This document shows, in pieces, positions 11,102 to 23,207 of a stretch of DNA of 64,000 nucleotides. The notes beneath the pieces were generated by a model. It did not search any database and was not told the origin of the DNA. It worked only from the letters and a program-made list of their open reading frames with translations. The stretch's first letter is position 1. Every line of letters begins with the position of its first letter. The stretch covers positions 682,001 to 746,000 of the forward strand of contig JAJHZJ010000415.1 in NCBI GenBank assembly GCA_023548195.1. The letters are read 5' to 3'. Both the position numbers and the translations under genes were made by a program. The DNA comes from Bettongia penicillata ogilbyi. Taxonomy: Eukaryota > Chordata > Mammalia > Diprotodontia > Potoroidae.

Positions 11102-13512
11102 GAAAAAAAATTATTTTGTATTTTGTTTTTTCCTCAGTTACATGTTTTTTTTAAAACTTTTCCCCAGTTACATTAATTTTAATATTGATTTTTAAAACTT
11201 TGAGTTTCAAATTCTCTCCCTTTCTCCCTCCCCATACCCAACCCCATTGAGAAGGCAAGCAACTTGATTTAGATTATACCTATGTGATCATACAAAACAC
11301 TTTCATAATAGTCATATTGTGAAAGACTAACTATATTTTCATCCTTCCTATCCTACCCCATTTATTCTATTTTCTCTCTCCTTTCACCTTGTCCTTCCTC
11401 AAAAGTGTTTTGCTTCTGTCTTCCCCCAATCTATCCTCCCTTCTATCACTCTCCCTTCTCTTCTCCCCTTCCCCCCTACTTTCTTGTAGGGTAAGACAGA
11501 TTTCTATATTCGGTTGAGTGTATGTGCCATTCCCTCTTTGAGTCAATTCTGATGAGAGTAAGGTTCACTCCTTCCTCTTACCCCTCCTTTCCCCTCCACT
11601 GTAAAAGATTTTTCTTGCCTCTTTTATGTGAGATAATACACCTATTCTATCTCTTCTTTTCTTTTTCTTCCAGTACGTTCCTCTCTCACTCCTTAATTTT
11701 ATTTTTTAGATATCATCCCTTCATATTCAACTCTGTCTATATATACTTCTATTTACTCTAACAGATCTTATGAATTTCAAATATCATCTTTCCATGTAGG
11801 GGTATAAACAATTTAACTTTAATAAGTCCCTTATGATTTCTCTTTTCCTGTTTACCTTTTTTTCCCTTCTATTGAGTCTTGTATTTGAAAGTCAAATTTT
11901 CTAATTAGTTTTGGTCTTTTCTCAAGAATGCATGCAATTCCTCTGTCTCATTAAGTATCCATTTTTCCCCCTCTTGTTTTCACATTTAGTTTTGCTGTGT
12001 AGCTGATTATTGCTTGTAATCCTAGCTCCTCTGTCCTCTGTAATATATTTCAAGCTCTCAGATCCATGAATACAATCTTGTGTTATCCTGATTGTGGCTC
12101 CACAACACTTGAATTGATTATTCTGGCTGCTTCCAATATTTTTCTGTTACCTGGGATCTCTGGACTTTGGTTATAGTATTCCTGGGAGTTTTCATTTTGG
12201 AATCTCTTTCAGGAAGTTATTGGTAGATTCTCTGAATTTCTATTTTACCTCTGGTTCTATTCTTTTCCTTGATAATTTCTTGAAAGATGATGTCTAGGCT
12301 CTTTTTTTTATTATGTCTTTCAGATAGTTCAATAATTTTAAAATAATTTCTCCCAGATTTCTTTTTCAGGTCAGTTGTTTTTCCAGTGAGATAGTTCACA
12401 TTATCTTCTATTTTTCTTATTCCTTCAATTTTGTTTTTTAATTTCTTGATTTCTCATAAAATCATTAGCTTCCATTTACTCCATTCTGATTTTTAAGGAA
12501 TTATTTTCTTCAGTCAGCTTTTGAACCTCCTTTTCCATTTGGTCAAATCTGCTTTTTAAGGCATTCTTCTCCTCATTGGATTTTTCGACCTCTTTTGCCA
12601 TTTGGCCCACTCTATTTTTTTAAGGTATTATTTTGTTCAGTTTTGGGGGGGTCTCCTTTACCAAGCTATTGACTAATTTTTTTCATGATTTTATTATATA
12701 ACTCTCATTTCCCTTCCAAATTTTTCCTCTACTTTTCCTACTTGATTTTCAAAATTATTTTTGAGCTCTTCTGTGAGGTTTTTAGTTCTCATCTGACCTG
12801 TGCTCTAGTCTGTGAGTGACCACAAGCACTCTTTTCTGTCCTGGAACTATGAGGAGGGTGCCTCTCCAATGCTGCCACAAGCTCTACTATGCTAGTGCCC
12901 CTTCTTGCCCCAGGACTGCCACATAGGACTATGAACCAGATCTAAGTGTGAGCAAAGCAACTAAGTCCTGCCTCAGTGACCCCCATATTCTTCTTCTGAC
13001 CAGTTGTTTTGATCATCTTACAGACTGTGGGCTGAGAGCTCCAGAAGTACCTGTTGTTGCTGCCACTGATACTACTGCTGTCACCACTGATTCAGTCACT
13101 TCCAAGGCCTTCTGGGGCCAGGGCTATGCTGGACTGTGCTCCCCTCTCACCTAGGTCCAACAGAACTTTTCTTCCAATCTTCTAGATTGTCTTTGGCATC
13201 TGTGGACTGAGAAGTTTGTAAACTGCCACTTATTCCAGTGATTCAATCCTCTGAGGCCTACTCTGGGTTTAGTGGGGCCAGTCTGTACTGGCAAGCTCCA
13301 CACTGGATTGCAATCCTCTCTCAGCCTGGTGCAATAGACCTTTCCTGTCAACCTTGCAGGTTGTGGTGGACTGGAAATTTGTTTTACTCTATCTTTTTGT
13401 GGGTTCTGTTGCTCTAGAATTTGTTTAGTTATTTTATAAAGATATTTGGAGGAGGGGTTTAGGGAAGAGCTAGGTGAGTCCCTGCCTTCATTCTGTCATC
13501 TGAGCTCTGCCC
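11102..13512 (-). mobile_element. ORF1-only L1 derivative (HAL1-like), minus strand
   Basis: The right end on the minus strand starts ggcagagctcagatgac and runs through 5' UTR text such as 'attctagagcaacagaacc'. It is followed by ORF1-like sequence (about 12785 down to 11990) and then a C-rich 3' UTR ('ttctccctccccatacccaa' on plus). A remnant frame at 12217-12399 minus keeps the ORF1 signatures LTGKTTDL and KKSLDIIFQEII. No ORF2 lies between ORF1 and the 3' end, yet both element ends and a perfect 15 bp duplication are present. It therefore inserted as a 2.4 kb unit rather than losing ORF2 by 5' truncation. The ORF1 start codon region is mutated and the copy is dead. Confidence 0.85.
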
Positions 13513-13527
13513 AGATCCCATGCATTT
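13513..13527. repeat. 15 bp target-site duplication (right copy)
   Basis: An exact match to 11087-11101. L2 sequence resumes immediately with aattatcacatctatg. Confidence 0.95.
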
Positions 13528-14356
13528 AATTATCACATCTATGTAGATGCTTACAGCTCCTATTTTGAGTTTCATTCCCATGTCAAGAAAAATTCCTGCT
13601 CAACATTTCAAACTAGATGGCTCACAAAAATCTTAAGTATTTTTAACACTGAACTTGTTTCCCCCCTAAAGCCTCCTAGCTTCCAAATTTCCCTATTTCT
13701 GTCAAAAGCAACATTGTCCTTTCTCAGATTTGTGATCCCATCATTGTTCTGGACTCCTTACTCTTCCTTACTTCACATATCTAATAATTTACCAAATTTT
13801 CACTTTAAAACATCTATCCCATCCCTTTGTTTCTTTGTACCCAGAAAGTACCTTAGCACCCATCTTCTAGATTATTATAACACCCTTCCAGTCAGAATGC
13901 CAGTCACAAATCTCTCACCACTTTAGCTTATCTAATCACAGCTGCCAAAGTGATTTTCCTTGAGTGCATATATGACTATTAGATCCACCCACTCAACACC
14001 CTACAGTGGTTTCCCATTGTTTACAAGATGAAATATAAACTCTTCTGTTTTTGCTTTTAAATCCCTCCACAGCATAACTCCCTTCTATGTTTCTAGACTC
14101 CCTGAACATTACTCCAACATTACTGCTGTGATCAAGTCAAACATTCTTTTCGTTCCTCACACATGACACTTCATCTTTTCCTTTGCACTGTCCATCCCAC
14201 ATTTCTGGAATGCATTCCTTCTTCATCTCTAGTTTGAGTTTTCTTCCTTTAAGATGCAAATCAGGCATGTTCTTCTGCACAAAGCCTTTCCTGTTCCACC
14301 AAATTATTAGAGCCTTCCCATCCAAACTGTCTTGCATTTGACTTTATTTTGATTCT

Positions 14357-14361
14357 GTCTG

Positions 14362-14418
<57 letters not shown>

Positions 14419-14449
14419 TTATCTATCTATCCATCTACCTATCTATCTT
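14357..14449. repeat. (TCTA)n microsatellite inside L2 3' region
   Basis: About 23 tetranucleotide units with a few substitutions. The tract splits the L2 C-terminal region from its 3' tail. Confidence 0.95.
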
Positions 14450-14589
14450 TCCCCCAAGAGAACATAAGCTCAATTTGACTGCAGATGTATAATTTTTTGT
14501 ACTTAAATCCCCAGCAACTAGCACGGTGTCTAGCATGTAGTATGTATTTAAGGTACACTTATTGATTAATTAGTTGACTGAAAAAAACA

Positions 14590-14740
14590 AATAAAACCCA
14601 GAATAAAAGGAAATAAAGGCCCAGAGAAAGTGAGATGTCTTAGCCAAGGTCACACAGTAGAATCTGGATTCAAACATAGGTCTTCTGATTTCAAATGTAG
14701 TGCTCTTTCTACTACGCTACAATGAATCAAACTGAATTCC
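14590..14740 (+). repeat. SINE 3' half
   Basis: 'ggcccagagaaagtgagatg', 'ccaaggtcacacagtagaat' and 'gattcaaacataggtcttct', then 'ctttctactacgctaca', follow the MIR-class order. Confidence 0.65.
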
Positions 14741-15409
14741 TGAGAAGAGTCATTATAAATAAGAAATAGAGTTAACTTCCTATGGAAAGGGATTTTTTTT
14801 CCTTCTTTCACTATTTGTTTGTGAATATATGTGTATATTTGCATGTCTCACATGTGACAATTATGACATCTAGCCACAATACAAATGAGCTACTGAAAAA
14901 TCTAAAGCACAAAGAAGAAAGGAAATGAAAAGAAGCAAGAGGATAATAAAAAAAAAAATCTTCTTTTTAAAAAAATCAAATATTCACAATTTCTGGGGAT
15001 GATGAAGAAAAGCTGCTTCCAAATGTGTCATGTAATGTCTATAATGATATGATCCTTTCATCATCAAAATAGAACCACCATTTGTGACAGAAGGATCTTA
15101 AAAAAGAGCATGCATTAGTGTTAGTATGATACTCTCTGATTCATGCTTTTGTAAAGAACAGGACTTGTGGCCTAAACTAATAATGAATTGTATCCATCAG
15201 TAAATTGCTCAATGAGAGATGTACTGACATTGATGAAATGGAGAAATTAATAGCATAGATTAGATGTTTATACATTGCAGCTATGTTGCTCTATTTGAAC
15301 AATGAAAATATCAAAGTATCAGTTGAATTGGATGCTGCCATTATTAAGACCAAAAATTTACAGTGACAAAAATAGTAATATAGAATTGAATTTCTGCTGT
15401 GTTCATTCC
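14741..15409. other. AT-rich intergenic DNA, no gene seen
   Basis: No recognisable repeat beyond short A-runs (14950-14980), and no gene. Confidence 0.5.
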
Positions 15410-15712
15410 TTTAATGGTTTCCCTCCTTATCTTTACTTCTTGGAATACCTATCTCTCTTGCAGGCTCAACTCAGGTACAAATTATGACGCAAAGTCTTTC
15501 CTAATCCCCTCTATTGGTTAGTGTTCCCTCCTACCAAAATTAATTTGTATTTATTTTGTGTATGCTTTTAATCTGATGATCTGTGCATATTCTCCAAGAG
15601 AATGTAAGTTTCTTGAGGCCAAGCTTGTCATCTCTGCCTTTGTATGAAGAGGGCTCACACATTGTTTTATACATAGTAGTAGTCATTTAATGTTTGCTGG
15701 CTTGTGCAGGAA
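15410..15712 (+). mobile_element. L2 LINE 3' end
   Basis: 'aatttgtatttattttgtgt', then 'ccaagagaatgtaagtttct', 'tgaggccaagcttgtcatct' and 'catagtagtagtcatttaat' is the end of L2 in the correct order. Confidence 0.75.
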
Positions 15713-15824
15713 AGATTTAAGTTTCTCTCAAGACTCATGAGATTATGTATGTAGAGCAAAACAAAAGGGAATCTGCATGATTGGGACAGAAAAATCTCTT
15801 TTTTATACTGGTCAGGGCTAAATT

Positions 15825-15995
15825 CAGTCAATCACTAACTAAGCATTTGTTAAGTCCCTACATTGTACAAACCATAAATGGTACTTAAGTTAGCTAGTTA
15901 GTCTCTACATTTTAGACAGAATTCTTCTTTAGGTATACTTTGGACTGGAAGGTCTTTGGGGTTCCTTCCAATTCTGAGATGCTGTGATTCTCTAA
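15825..15995 (+). repeat. Old repeat fragment followed by SINE 3' end
   Basis: 'aagcatttgttaagtcccta' is the ancient repeat also at 1593. 'ggggttccttccaattctga' then 'gatgctgtgattct' is the MIR-class SINE end. Confidence 0.55.
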
Positions 15996-16724
15996 CATCA
16001 AACAATCTCTCCTCCACAGTGGTCATGCCCTTCTTTGTCTATCTTCTTGCTCCAAAAATAACTTCAAAAGCATCTTTTTTTGAATGGTCCTTGATATTTT
16101 TTCTTAAGCCTCAGTTCATTCTAGGCTTTAATCTTCACAATACTTACCTTATAGTTAAGTACCATTCTTTTGAATTTGTCCTTGGTTATGTGAACCTTCT
16201 TTTTATCTTTTGTACATAAATCTTCTTCAAATCATTGCTTAACAGAAAGCTATTGTAGCCGTATTGTTTTCTTTAGATATCTCACCTTTTTTTTTTTTTT
16301 TTTTATTTCATTTGCAGTTGTATTGTTGTATTCTTTAAGACCATACTTCTGGTCTTATCTTCCTTTCTTATAGTCTATAGGCATGAGATCATACTAATTT
16401 CTTCCTTGAACTTTTTGAAATCCCCTTTGCTAAAATCTAGGATATTTTCAAGGAGGACATAACTGATAGGCAAATATGAATGCAATACGTAAAATTTTAT
16501 TGATAACTTTTGAGTTCATTACTTACATTTGTAAACTGTAAAATATAATTTTTGGAGCAGCAAATTCAATCAATATGTATGTCTGCAACTTCTCCCTTAA
16601 TTCAAGGCAGGGTAGGATGACTGCAGAAAAGCATAAGTCATGGTGCCTGCCATAAAAAGCCACAGTTTGGAGGATCAGATGCACAAGGGATTTCTTTCTC
16701 TTTTTCTAATGAATAAATGAAAGA
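15996..16724. other. Unassigned DNA, possibly an old LINE or repeat
   Basis: The text 'cttttgaatttgtccttggt' and 'cccctttgctaaaatctagg' has the feel of a very old CR1/L3-like LINE, but I cannot place it. A T-run lies at 16288-16305. No gene is seen. Confidence 0.35.
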
Positions 16725-16880
16725 GGGACCAAGCATTTATTAAATACTTTATATATGCTAAGTACTGTGTTGAGTGCTGGGGAATACAAACAGAAACTCA
16801 CAACAATACCTACCCATAAGCAGTTTACATTCTAATGAGGGAATCAATGCACATAGGAGAGTTGCATCTGGAAAGATATT
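16725..16880 (+). repeat. Ancient interspersed repeat (as at 1593)
   Basis: 'aagcatttattaaatacttt', 'gtgctggggaatacaaacag' and 'gcagtttacattctaatgag' follow the family order. Confidence 0.65.
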
Positions 16881-17379
16881 TTGACTTAGAAAAGTACACA
16901 AAAAAAGAGTCATATGAGAGTAGAATGGCACTTCCTTTCCAGAGTCAATGACAGTTATGATTTGAGTATGATAAAAGAGCAAGAGAGTTGGGGTTTGGGG
17001 TGCTAAAAGAGTTTAATCCTTCAAGAACTGGTTTTTCATCAGGAGCAAGTAGTGGCAGAATGAAGAGAAGAAAATGAGTTGGCCTAGATATAATGGATAG
17101 CATGGGTCATTCACCAGTAGGGCAGTCCAGGCCCAGAGAAGAGGAGTTCCAGAGCTGACAAGGATATCAATTAATTTACATTAAAATTCTTCATGTAATG
17201 TCTCTACTTGATACTTTTGTTTTACGTCAGTCTCATTTTTTTAAAAGGCAAGTCATATCACTGAATTTTAAAACCCAAAGGGACTAAAAAGGATTGACAT
17301 ATCTTGGTGTTTCCTTACATGACAAACTTGTGTCATATTTGGAACTTTGTTCCACTGTTGACTAGAATTGTTACTCTTT
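16881..17379. other. Intergenic DNA, no gene seen
   Basis: Nothing recognisable. Confidence 0.45.
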
Positions 17380-18190
17380 TCATAAGCTATATCATATCAG
17401 TAACTACTGATACACCTGTCACGATTGTTTGGAGCACATCTAGTTCAAATATTATCTCTATAGGATGCATATACTTAGCTCTAACTTCTCTTTGGAATTT
17501 CATACATTATCAGTTACTCTCTAGACACTACCTGGTTTCCCATTGCCATCTTAAACTCAACACTTCCAAAATGTTATACCTGCCCCTTCAAAGTTTTTTC
17601 TCTCTGTTGTGAGAACCATTACATTTCCGGTCAATCATGGTTGAAGTCATTCCTCAGGCTTCTTCTACCCGCACTTCCTTTACCCAATTAATTGTCAAAC
17701 GTTACTGATTCAATCTCTCTAAGATTAATCACAGTCACCTGCCCTCTTTTCTACATCCCAGTAGCTAGTACTGTAAGCTAAATCCCTATCCCCTCTCTCC
17801 TGGAATGATATAATGAAACCCCATATTGAAATCACTGTTTCTAATCTCTTTCCTCATGGATACACTTCCAAAAATCTACAAAAGCAGCTTTCTGATGTCA
17901 ATAAATCAACTGTAGCCATCCTCGATGCAAAATCTACAGTTACTTCCCTTGTTGCTGGGATAAAATGAAAACTCCTCAGCATGGCACTTAATATCTTTCA
18001 AGATCTGGTTCCAAATTACTTTCCTGGCCTGATTTTGTATCAATCTCCATCATACACTATATGTTCCAGATAAATGCTACTCCTAGATGCTTCTTGAATT
18101 TAGCATTCCATTTCCTTCCTCTGAACATTGCCTCAGGACATCCTCTGAATTCCCTGCTCTATCTTTACCTTTCAACATCTTTGTCTCCCT
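17380..18190 (+). mobile_element. L2 LINE, RT C-terminal part
   Basis: 'tggtttcccattgccatctt' then 'aaactcaacacttccaaaat' is the L2 RT text for 'RHLKLNxSKxE'-like coding. It is followed by 'cccaattaattgtcaaacg', 'tgctgggataaaatgaaaac', 'cagcatggcacttaatatc' and 'cactatatgttccaga'. No open frame is preserved. Confidence 0.75.
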
Positions 18191-18399
18191 TTAGGACAGT
18201 AAAATGGTAACACCATATCGTTAAACAATTCACAAGCTATTATCTGCATTGTTTATCTTCACTTTTTTTCTCTATCCTAGCATTTTATTCTTTGATTCTT
18301 GGTCTTTAGACTTCTTTAACCTTTTTTAGTGTCTGTATTCCTCATTGGTTTAAAGCTTTTAATAAAGTCCCTATTTGGGGTTTTCTCTTGAAAGAGAAA

Positions 18400-21300
18400 A
18401 TTCTTCATTGTTTTTAATCTCTTCCTTTCTTTTTTTTTAAATTTTAGACAAATATTAACACTTAAAAACACAATAAGAAAAAGAAACATTATAAGCTTAA
18501 ATATTAAAATAAGGAAAAAAAAGTCATGTGCATAGCAGAACATAGGAGAGGATTGAGAATATGTAGCAATAGCATTTCAAGAAAGCCTATATATTAAATA
18601 CTGTGCACTATGTTGAAAGCTGTCCATCCTTTCTTTGCTTCCTTAGACGGTTTCTTTTGTTTTCTGCAGTGCACTTTTTACTTTGTTCTCTTTTCCCTTT
18701 CCTCCTCCCTACCTACCACCCCAAGCTTCAACTGAACTTGAATATATTTATATATAGTTACTGATATATACATACTTGTATACATATATATGTATACACA
18801 CACACATGCACACATACATACAAATATGAACATATAATTTCCCTAAGAGATTCTACTCCTAATCTTATTTCTATGTTTGTGCATATCTTTTTTTCCCTAT
18901 TTCTCCCAACTCCTCTACTTTACTTCTTCCTGCTCCCTTGCCCTCCATTTACTTAACCTACTCTCAAACCCGAAGTCTCTCCCTTATCCTCCCATTCCCC
19001 TAAATCTAAGCACCTTTCTATACTTCCCCTTTTAACCTATTCCTTCACCCTCCCCTCTACAATCCCTCCTTTACCCTCTCTCCCCTCCCTATCCCTTTAG
19101 AGTTTTATTTCTTTCTAAATTTAGACAATTCTTACTCTTCTAGCTGTATATATATATTTTCCCATCTTAAACCAATTTCCAATCAAAGTAGTTTTCCAGA
19201 ACTAATTGACTCATTACCCCTTCTAACTCCTTTGAATTTGTTCTTTCCCTTGCACCTCATTTGTGTAAGTACTCTTTTAGCTGTTCTTGAATGGTTTTAC
19301 TTTTTAAAGTCATATCATACTCAAGTCTACCCAAATCTTTCTTATAAACTACGTAATTGCTAGTAACAGTCTTAGACATAGGTTTTACATTTTCCACATA
19401 TAAAAGGTAAATATTCTGTCCTTATGCAGTCCCTGTAATTGGTCATTGGTATGTACCTTATATTTCTCTTGTCTCCTGTATATCAAATCTTCTATTGAGA
19501 GCCCTGAGTGTCTGACAGTTTATCAAATGTCCATTTTTTTTTTTATTCAGAATTATGCTTAGTTTTTCTGGGTATAAAAATTTCAACTGGAAGCCCAGTT
19601 TTTTGCTCTTACACATATAGTGTCAGAGGACCTGGGATCTTTTAGCATCAACAATGCTTGGTCTTTGTGGTACCATAATATGTAAATTTATTTTTTTATT
19701 ATTGCTTGTAATATTTTGTCCATGATCTGAAGGTTTTGGCATTTATTTATAATATTCCCATATATTTTCCTTGTAGGATCTCTCTCACATGGTGATCGGT
19801 GGAGTTTTTTTCTATTTTTACTTTCCTCTCTTGTTCTAATGCTTCAGGGCAGTTTTCTTTAATTATTTCTTGTGTTATTGTATCAAGATTATTTTTGATC
19901 AGAACTTTCAAGGGGTTCAACTATTTTTATGTTTGTTCTTCTTGATCTGTTCTTTAGATTTGCTGTTTTTCTTCTGAGATGTTTCACATTCTCTTCTGTT
20001 TTTCATTCTTTGTATTTTATTTATTTCTTCATCTCATAATTTTACTGGCTTCCCCTTGCCCAATTCCACCATTTTATTCCTTAAGGTTCTGGATCTCCTT
20101 TTCCAATTGGTTGACTTTCTTGTCATAATCTTCTTATTTTTCTTGACCTACTCTTCTTTTTCTTTTTAATTTTCTCTCAATTTTTCTCATTTGATTTTTA
20201 AGTCTTTTTTAAATTCTTCATTGAATTCTTTTTGGCAGAGAACCATTTGACATTACTCTTTCGGGTAGAAGAGGGTTTCTTTGCTTCAGTATCCTCCTCT
20301 GAAGATGAACCTCAGTCTTTTCTATTCCCATAGTAGCTCTCTATGTTTTGGATTTTCCTTTGCCTGTGCTTTCCCCCACCAGCCCCCTCAATCCCAGGGG
20401 AGTAGTATTTTAGTTTTATAATTACCTCTAGTACTGGAGTATGGAGGATGGTGCCTCTGGCCTCTGATCCTGATCAGTTCTCCCCTCTGACCTTGAATTC
20501 AAACCAAGGCCTCCGGTCTCCTATAAGTGCCTACAAATAGCACTATCTCTGCCACACTGCTTCTGCATTCACCGGGTGGGCATATGCTGGTTTCTTCATG
20601 GCACAGCTGGGTCTGGCATTCCTTGTCAGCAGAAGTTCCCTATTTCTTCTTCAGATCAGAAGTCCAATTCCCCTCACTATTCCAGAGATAAAAGTTCCTG
20701 TGCCAGGGCCCAGGCAGCCTTGCAAAGCAACTACCCCCAGGACTTGCAGCATGTTGTTTAACCAGCTTGCAGTTTTTTGTTAAAGTGGAGACTAGCCTCA
20801 ATGTCTTTACTCTTCATGGAGAGGAAATCTCATCCTGGGATTTTTCCTTGAGGATTATCCAAAGAGGACCCCTGTTCTCCTCTACTCTTGTTTGTTTGTA
20901 CATCTCTATATTCACCCAGAGGCTCTATTTTATCTCTTTTGTGGAGTAAAATCTTGGGAGTTTAAAATTTTCTGACCTACTCCTCCATTTTCCGAGAATC
21001 CTCTCCTCTCTTCATTTCTTCTAAGCATTCAGGCAGTTTTTGTGAAAGATTCATTTTTTATTTCCTTTGAGTATCTGCCTGCTGTTGACAAATGGTCCTT
21101 ATTAGGGAGAATCTCTATATTTATAATAATTTTTGGTAATAGTAAGTGTTATCTTTAGCTCACTCCTCTCTCTGACTTTTGTTCCTAAATTGAGACTTTA
21201 TGTCAGCAGCAGGCTCTGTTCTGTCTTGTGCTTTTTGGTGGGAGGTGGGAGGTCTGCTTCAATTCATTCTAAATCACCTGTGTGGCTGCCCTGATTTCTA

Positions 21301-21800
21301 CTTATATGGGTTAGTCTTCCCTTTGATACTTGAGTTTGAGGTGCTGGATCTTCAGGTCACTCCCTAGAATCTCAGAACATAAAGTTAAGGATCTAAGAGT
21401 CCCTGGTCTGGGATATCTTTTTGCTGTGGCAATTAAATACCCTTTGTGGGTTTCTAAAGTACCACTGCTGAGGCCTTCTATACCTAAAGGCTGCTTTCTG
21501 ACTACTCTGAGTCTTCCTTTTGAGAACCCTTTACTCTTGATGCTTCTGAATACAGAGCCTTGTAGGCTACACAAATCTCCGGCCATACTTCTAGGATACC
21601 CTGCACTAGTGATGACTTTGATGAAGGCTCTTTCTATTTGTCCTTGGACTTTTGACTGACTTCGTGCAACATTCTGGAGTGGAAGAAGTAATTTTCTGTA
21701 GAGTCTTATTTGATATCTTTATTTTTATTCACTCTAGAGTGAATTTCAGTCTTGCTACATTAGGAAGCTGGGTGTTCTACATCTTGTCCAGGAAGCTATC
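18400..21800 (-). mobile_element. Divergent ORF1-only L1 derivative (HAL1-like), minus strand
   Basis: Plus-strand order is C-rich 3' UTR (18650-19110), then ORF1-like text, then a long 5' UTR. The ORF1-like text includes 'ttctgggtataaaaatttca', 'ggatctctctcacatggtga', 'cagggcagttttctttaatt', 'gagatgtttcacattctctt' and 'gatctccttttccaattgg', all parallel to 11990-12800. The 5' UTR is about 20250-21800. 3' UTR runs directly into ORF1; no ORF2 sequence is seen. It is more diverged than the other L1 derivatives here, so an older clade. The ends are approximate and I found no convincing target duplication. Confidence 0.65.
18735..18835. repeat. TATA/CATA-rich low-complexity tract
   Basis: Imperfect TATACA/CACA repeats within the 3' UTR of the L1 derivative. 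Confidence 0.8.
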
Positions 21801-21809
21801 TTGGTCAAA

Positions 21810-22148
21810 AGTCACCATCACTTAATTGCCTAATCTAATGACCTTTGCTCCTTCCTTATCTTTCTTGATCTCTCTGCAGAATTTGACATTGTTGACCTTT
21901 TCATCCTTGATGCTGCTGCCTTTTCCCTAGGTCTTCAGAATTCTGCTTCTTATGATTGTGAAGTTGCATATGCCATGTCAACAAACTATGAATTCCCCTC
22001 ACCCATTCAAGGCTATGTCTCAAGCCTTCTTTTCCATTACACTTTCTCTTTTGATGACCTCATTATGTGCTCTGGGTTCCATTATCTCTATGCAAATGTT
22101 CTGCAGGTCTGTTGAGCCAACACTCTTTCCTAAACCCCAATCAACTGA
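21810..22148 (+). mobile_element. L2 LINE, RT core fragment
   Basis: 'cacttaattgcctaatctaa', then 'ctttcttgatctctctgcag' and 'aatttgacattgttgacctt', matches the same L2 stretch as 10260-10345 and 59640-59740. Confidence 0.75.
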
Positions 22149-22263
22149 TTAAAATGCACTTATTAAGTGTCTACTATGGGACAAGCATTGAGCTGGGGAC
22201 TGCAATAAAAATACAATGAATGGAATGATACCTCCTTGAAAAACTATTTCAATGGAGTCAAGG

Positions 22264-22311
<48 letters not shown>

Positions 22312-22610
22312 TGTATATATATGTGTGTATATATGTATATATATAAATGTATATATATATATATATATAAATGTATATAGAATAAATACTCAGAGCATAA
22401 ATACAAAATAGTTAAATACAAGGTGGTTTGAAAAGATGGACACTGGTAATAGGGAGGAAGAATAAGGAATGCATGTAGAAGGTGGTGCTCAAACTATATC
22501 TCAGAGATGAGAGGAATGTGAAGATGATGTGGAAGTGAGGAGGGAGTACATTCTGTGAATGGGGAGGATGACCAATATAAAGATGCAGAGATGAGAAATG
22601 GAGATTCATG
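22149..22610 (+). repeat. Ancient interspersed repeat split by a TA/TG tract
   Basis: 'gcacttattaagtgtctact' and 'gagctggggactgcaataaa' precede the microsatellite at 22262-22378. Family text resumes to about 22610, ending in 'gatgagaggaatgtgaagat'. Confidence 0.6.
22262..22378. repeat. (TA)n(TG)n(TA)n microsatellite
   Basis: Alternating TA and TG blocks over about 117 bp. Confidence 0.95.
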
Positions 22611-22619
22611 TGGGAGAAG

Positions 22620-22700
22620 GAGTGTCTGGCTTCAGTTCAGGCCCTGACACTTATCAACTATGTAACCACCGAAAAATTATTTAACTTCTCTGATCCTCCA
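22620..22700 (+). repeat. SINE core fragment
   Basis: 'tctggcttcagttcaggccc', 'tgacacttatcaactatgta' and 'atttaacttctctgatcctc' match the tRNA-SINE core. Confidence 0.55.
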
Positions 22701-22744
22701 GCAATTTTGAGAATTACTTAATCAGCTTTAGACTGATTTAATAT

Positions 22745-22960
22745 CTGTCTGATTTGGGATATACATATATATGTAAGTATATAAACACATATACATGTCT
22801 AGATATAGATATGCATATGTGTATATATTATATGCAAATGTGTATATCTTATGCACATAGCTACAAATAGATACATATATATGATGCCTATATTGTGCAC
22901 ATGTGTATGTGTGTATCCATTTACCTATCTATCTATATGTAGATATGTATTATGCAGATA
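22745..22960. repeat. Degenerate TATACA/TATATG low-complexity region
   Basis: Mixed alternating purine-pyrimidine repeats with ATCT insertions. Confidence 0.8.
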
Positions 22961-23073
22961 ACAGAATTTGTCTGCCAACATATTCCTGGTTATTTATTGC
23001 CCTTTGAACTAATAGTGTCACATTAATGTAGTTTTCTCTTTTAAGGAATCTAGTTTTCATGAATATACTCTCT

Positions 23074-23076
<3 letters not shown>

Positions 23077-23118
<42 letters not shown>

Positions 23119-23200
23119 TATATGTGTATATAAGCATATGATGTATGTGTATTATATAGACATATATATATATATATATACACATACCATATATATACAT
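23077..23200. repeat. (TA)n microsatellite
   Basis: Long uninterrupted TA runs at 23077-23114 and 23162-23180, with TGTG/CATA interruptions. Confidence 0.95.
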
Positions 23201-23207
23201 ATACACA

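Larger units (their letters stand above)
8040..14570 (+). mobile_element. Long L2 (CR1-group) LINE, interrupted by three insertions
   Basis: L2 text is recognisable in correct order. Endonuclease-to-RT linker: 'caaactctgacattcccctg' near 8757, and 'acagctctctgctaaggatc' near 9259. RT core: 'gccagctggctttctacctc' near 10203, 'cagcatttgacatgacaat' near 10321 and 'atcacatctatgtagatgct' near 13532. C-terminal region: 'ctacagtggtttcccattg' near 14001 and 'catttctggaatgcattcc' near 14200. 3' end: 'ccccagcaactagcacggtg' near 14509. The pieces rejoin cleanly when the LTRs at 9328 and 10494 and the L1 derivative at 11102 are removed, leaving roughly 2.9 kb, close to a full L2. No long frame survives; it is an old, dead copy. 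The left limit is approximate. Confidence 0.85.

Noticed and set aside
14357..14449. Regular repeat that could suggest a CRISPR array
   Set aside because: Simple TCTA microsatellite without spacers, in a vertebrate genome.
21311..21659. Opposing frames of 91 and 109 codons
   Set aside because: They lie in the 5' UTR of the minus-strand L1 derivative; no known domain.
17380..22148. L2 pieces on both sides of the minus-strand L1 derivative as one split L2
   Set aside because: The left piece is the later part of the RT and the right piece the earlier part, so they are not collinear across the insert.
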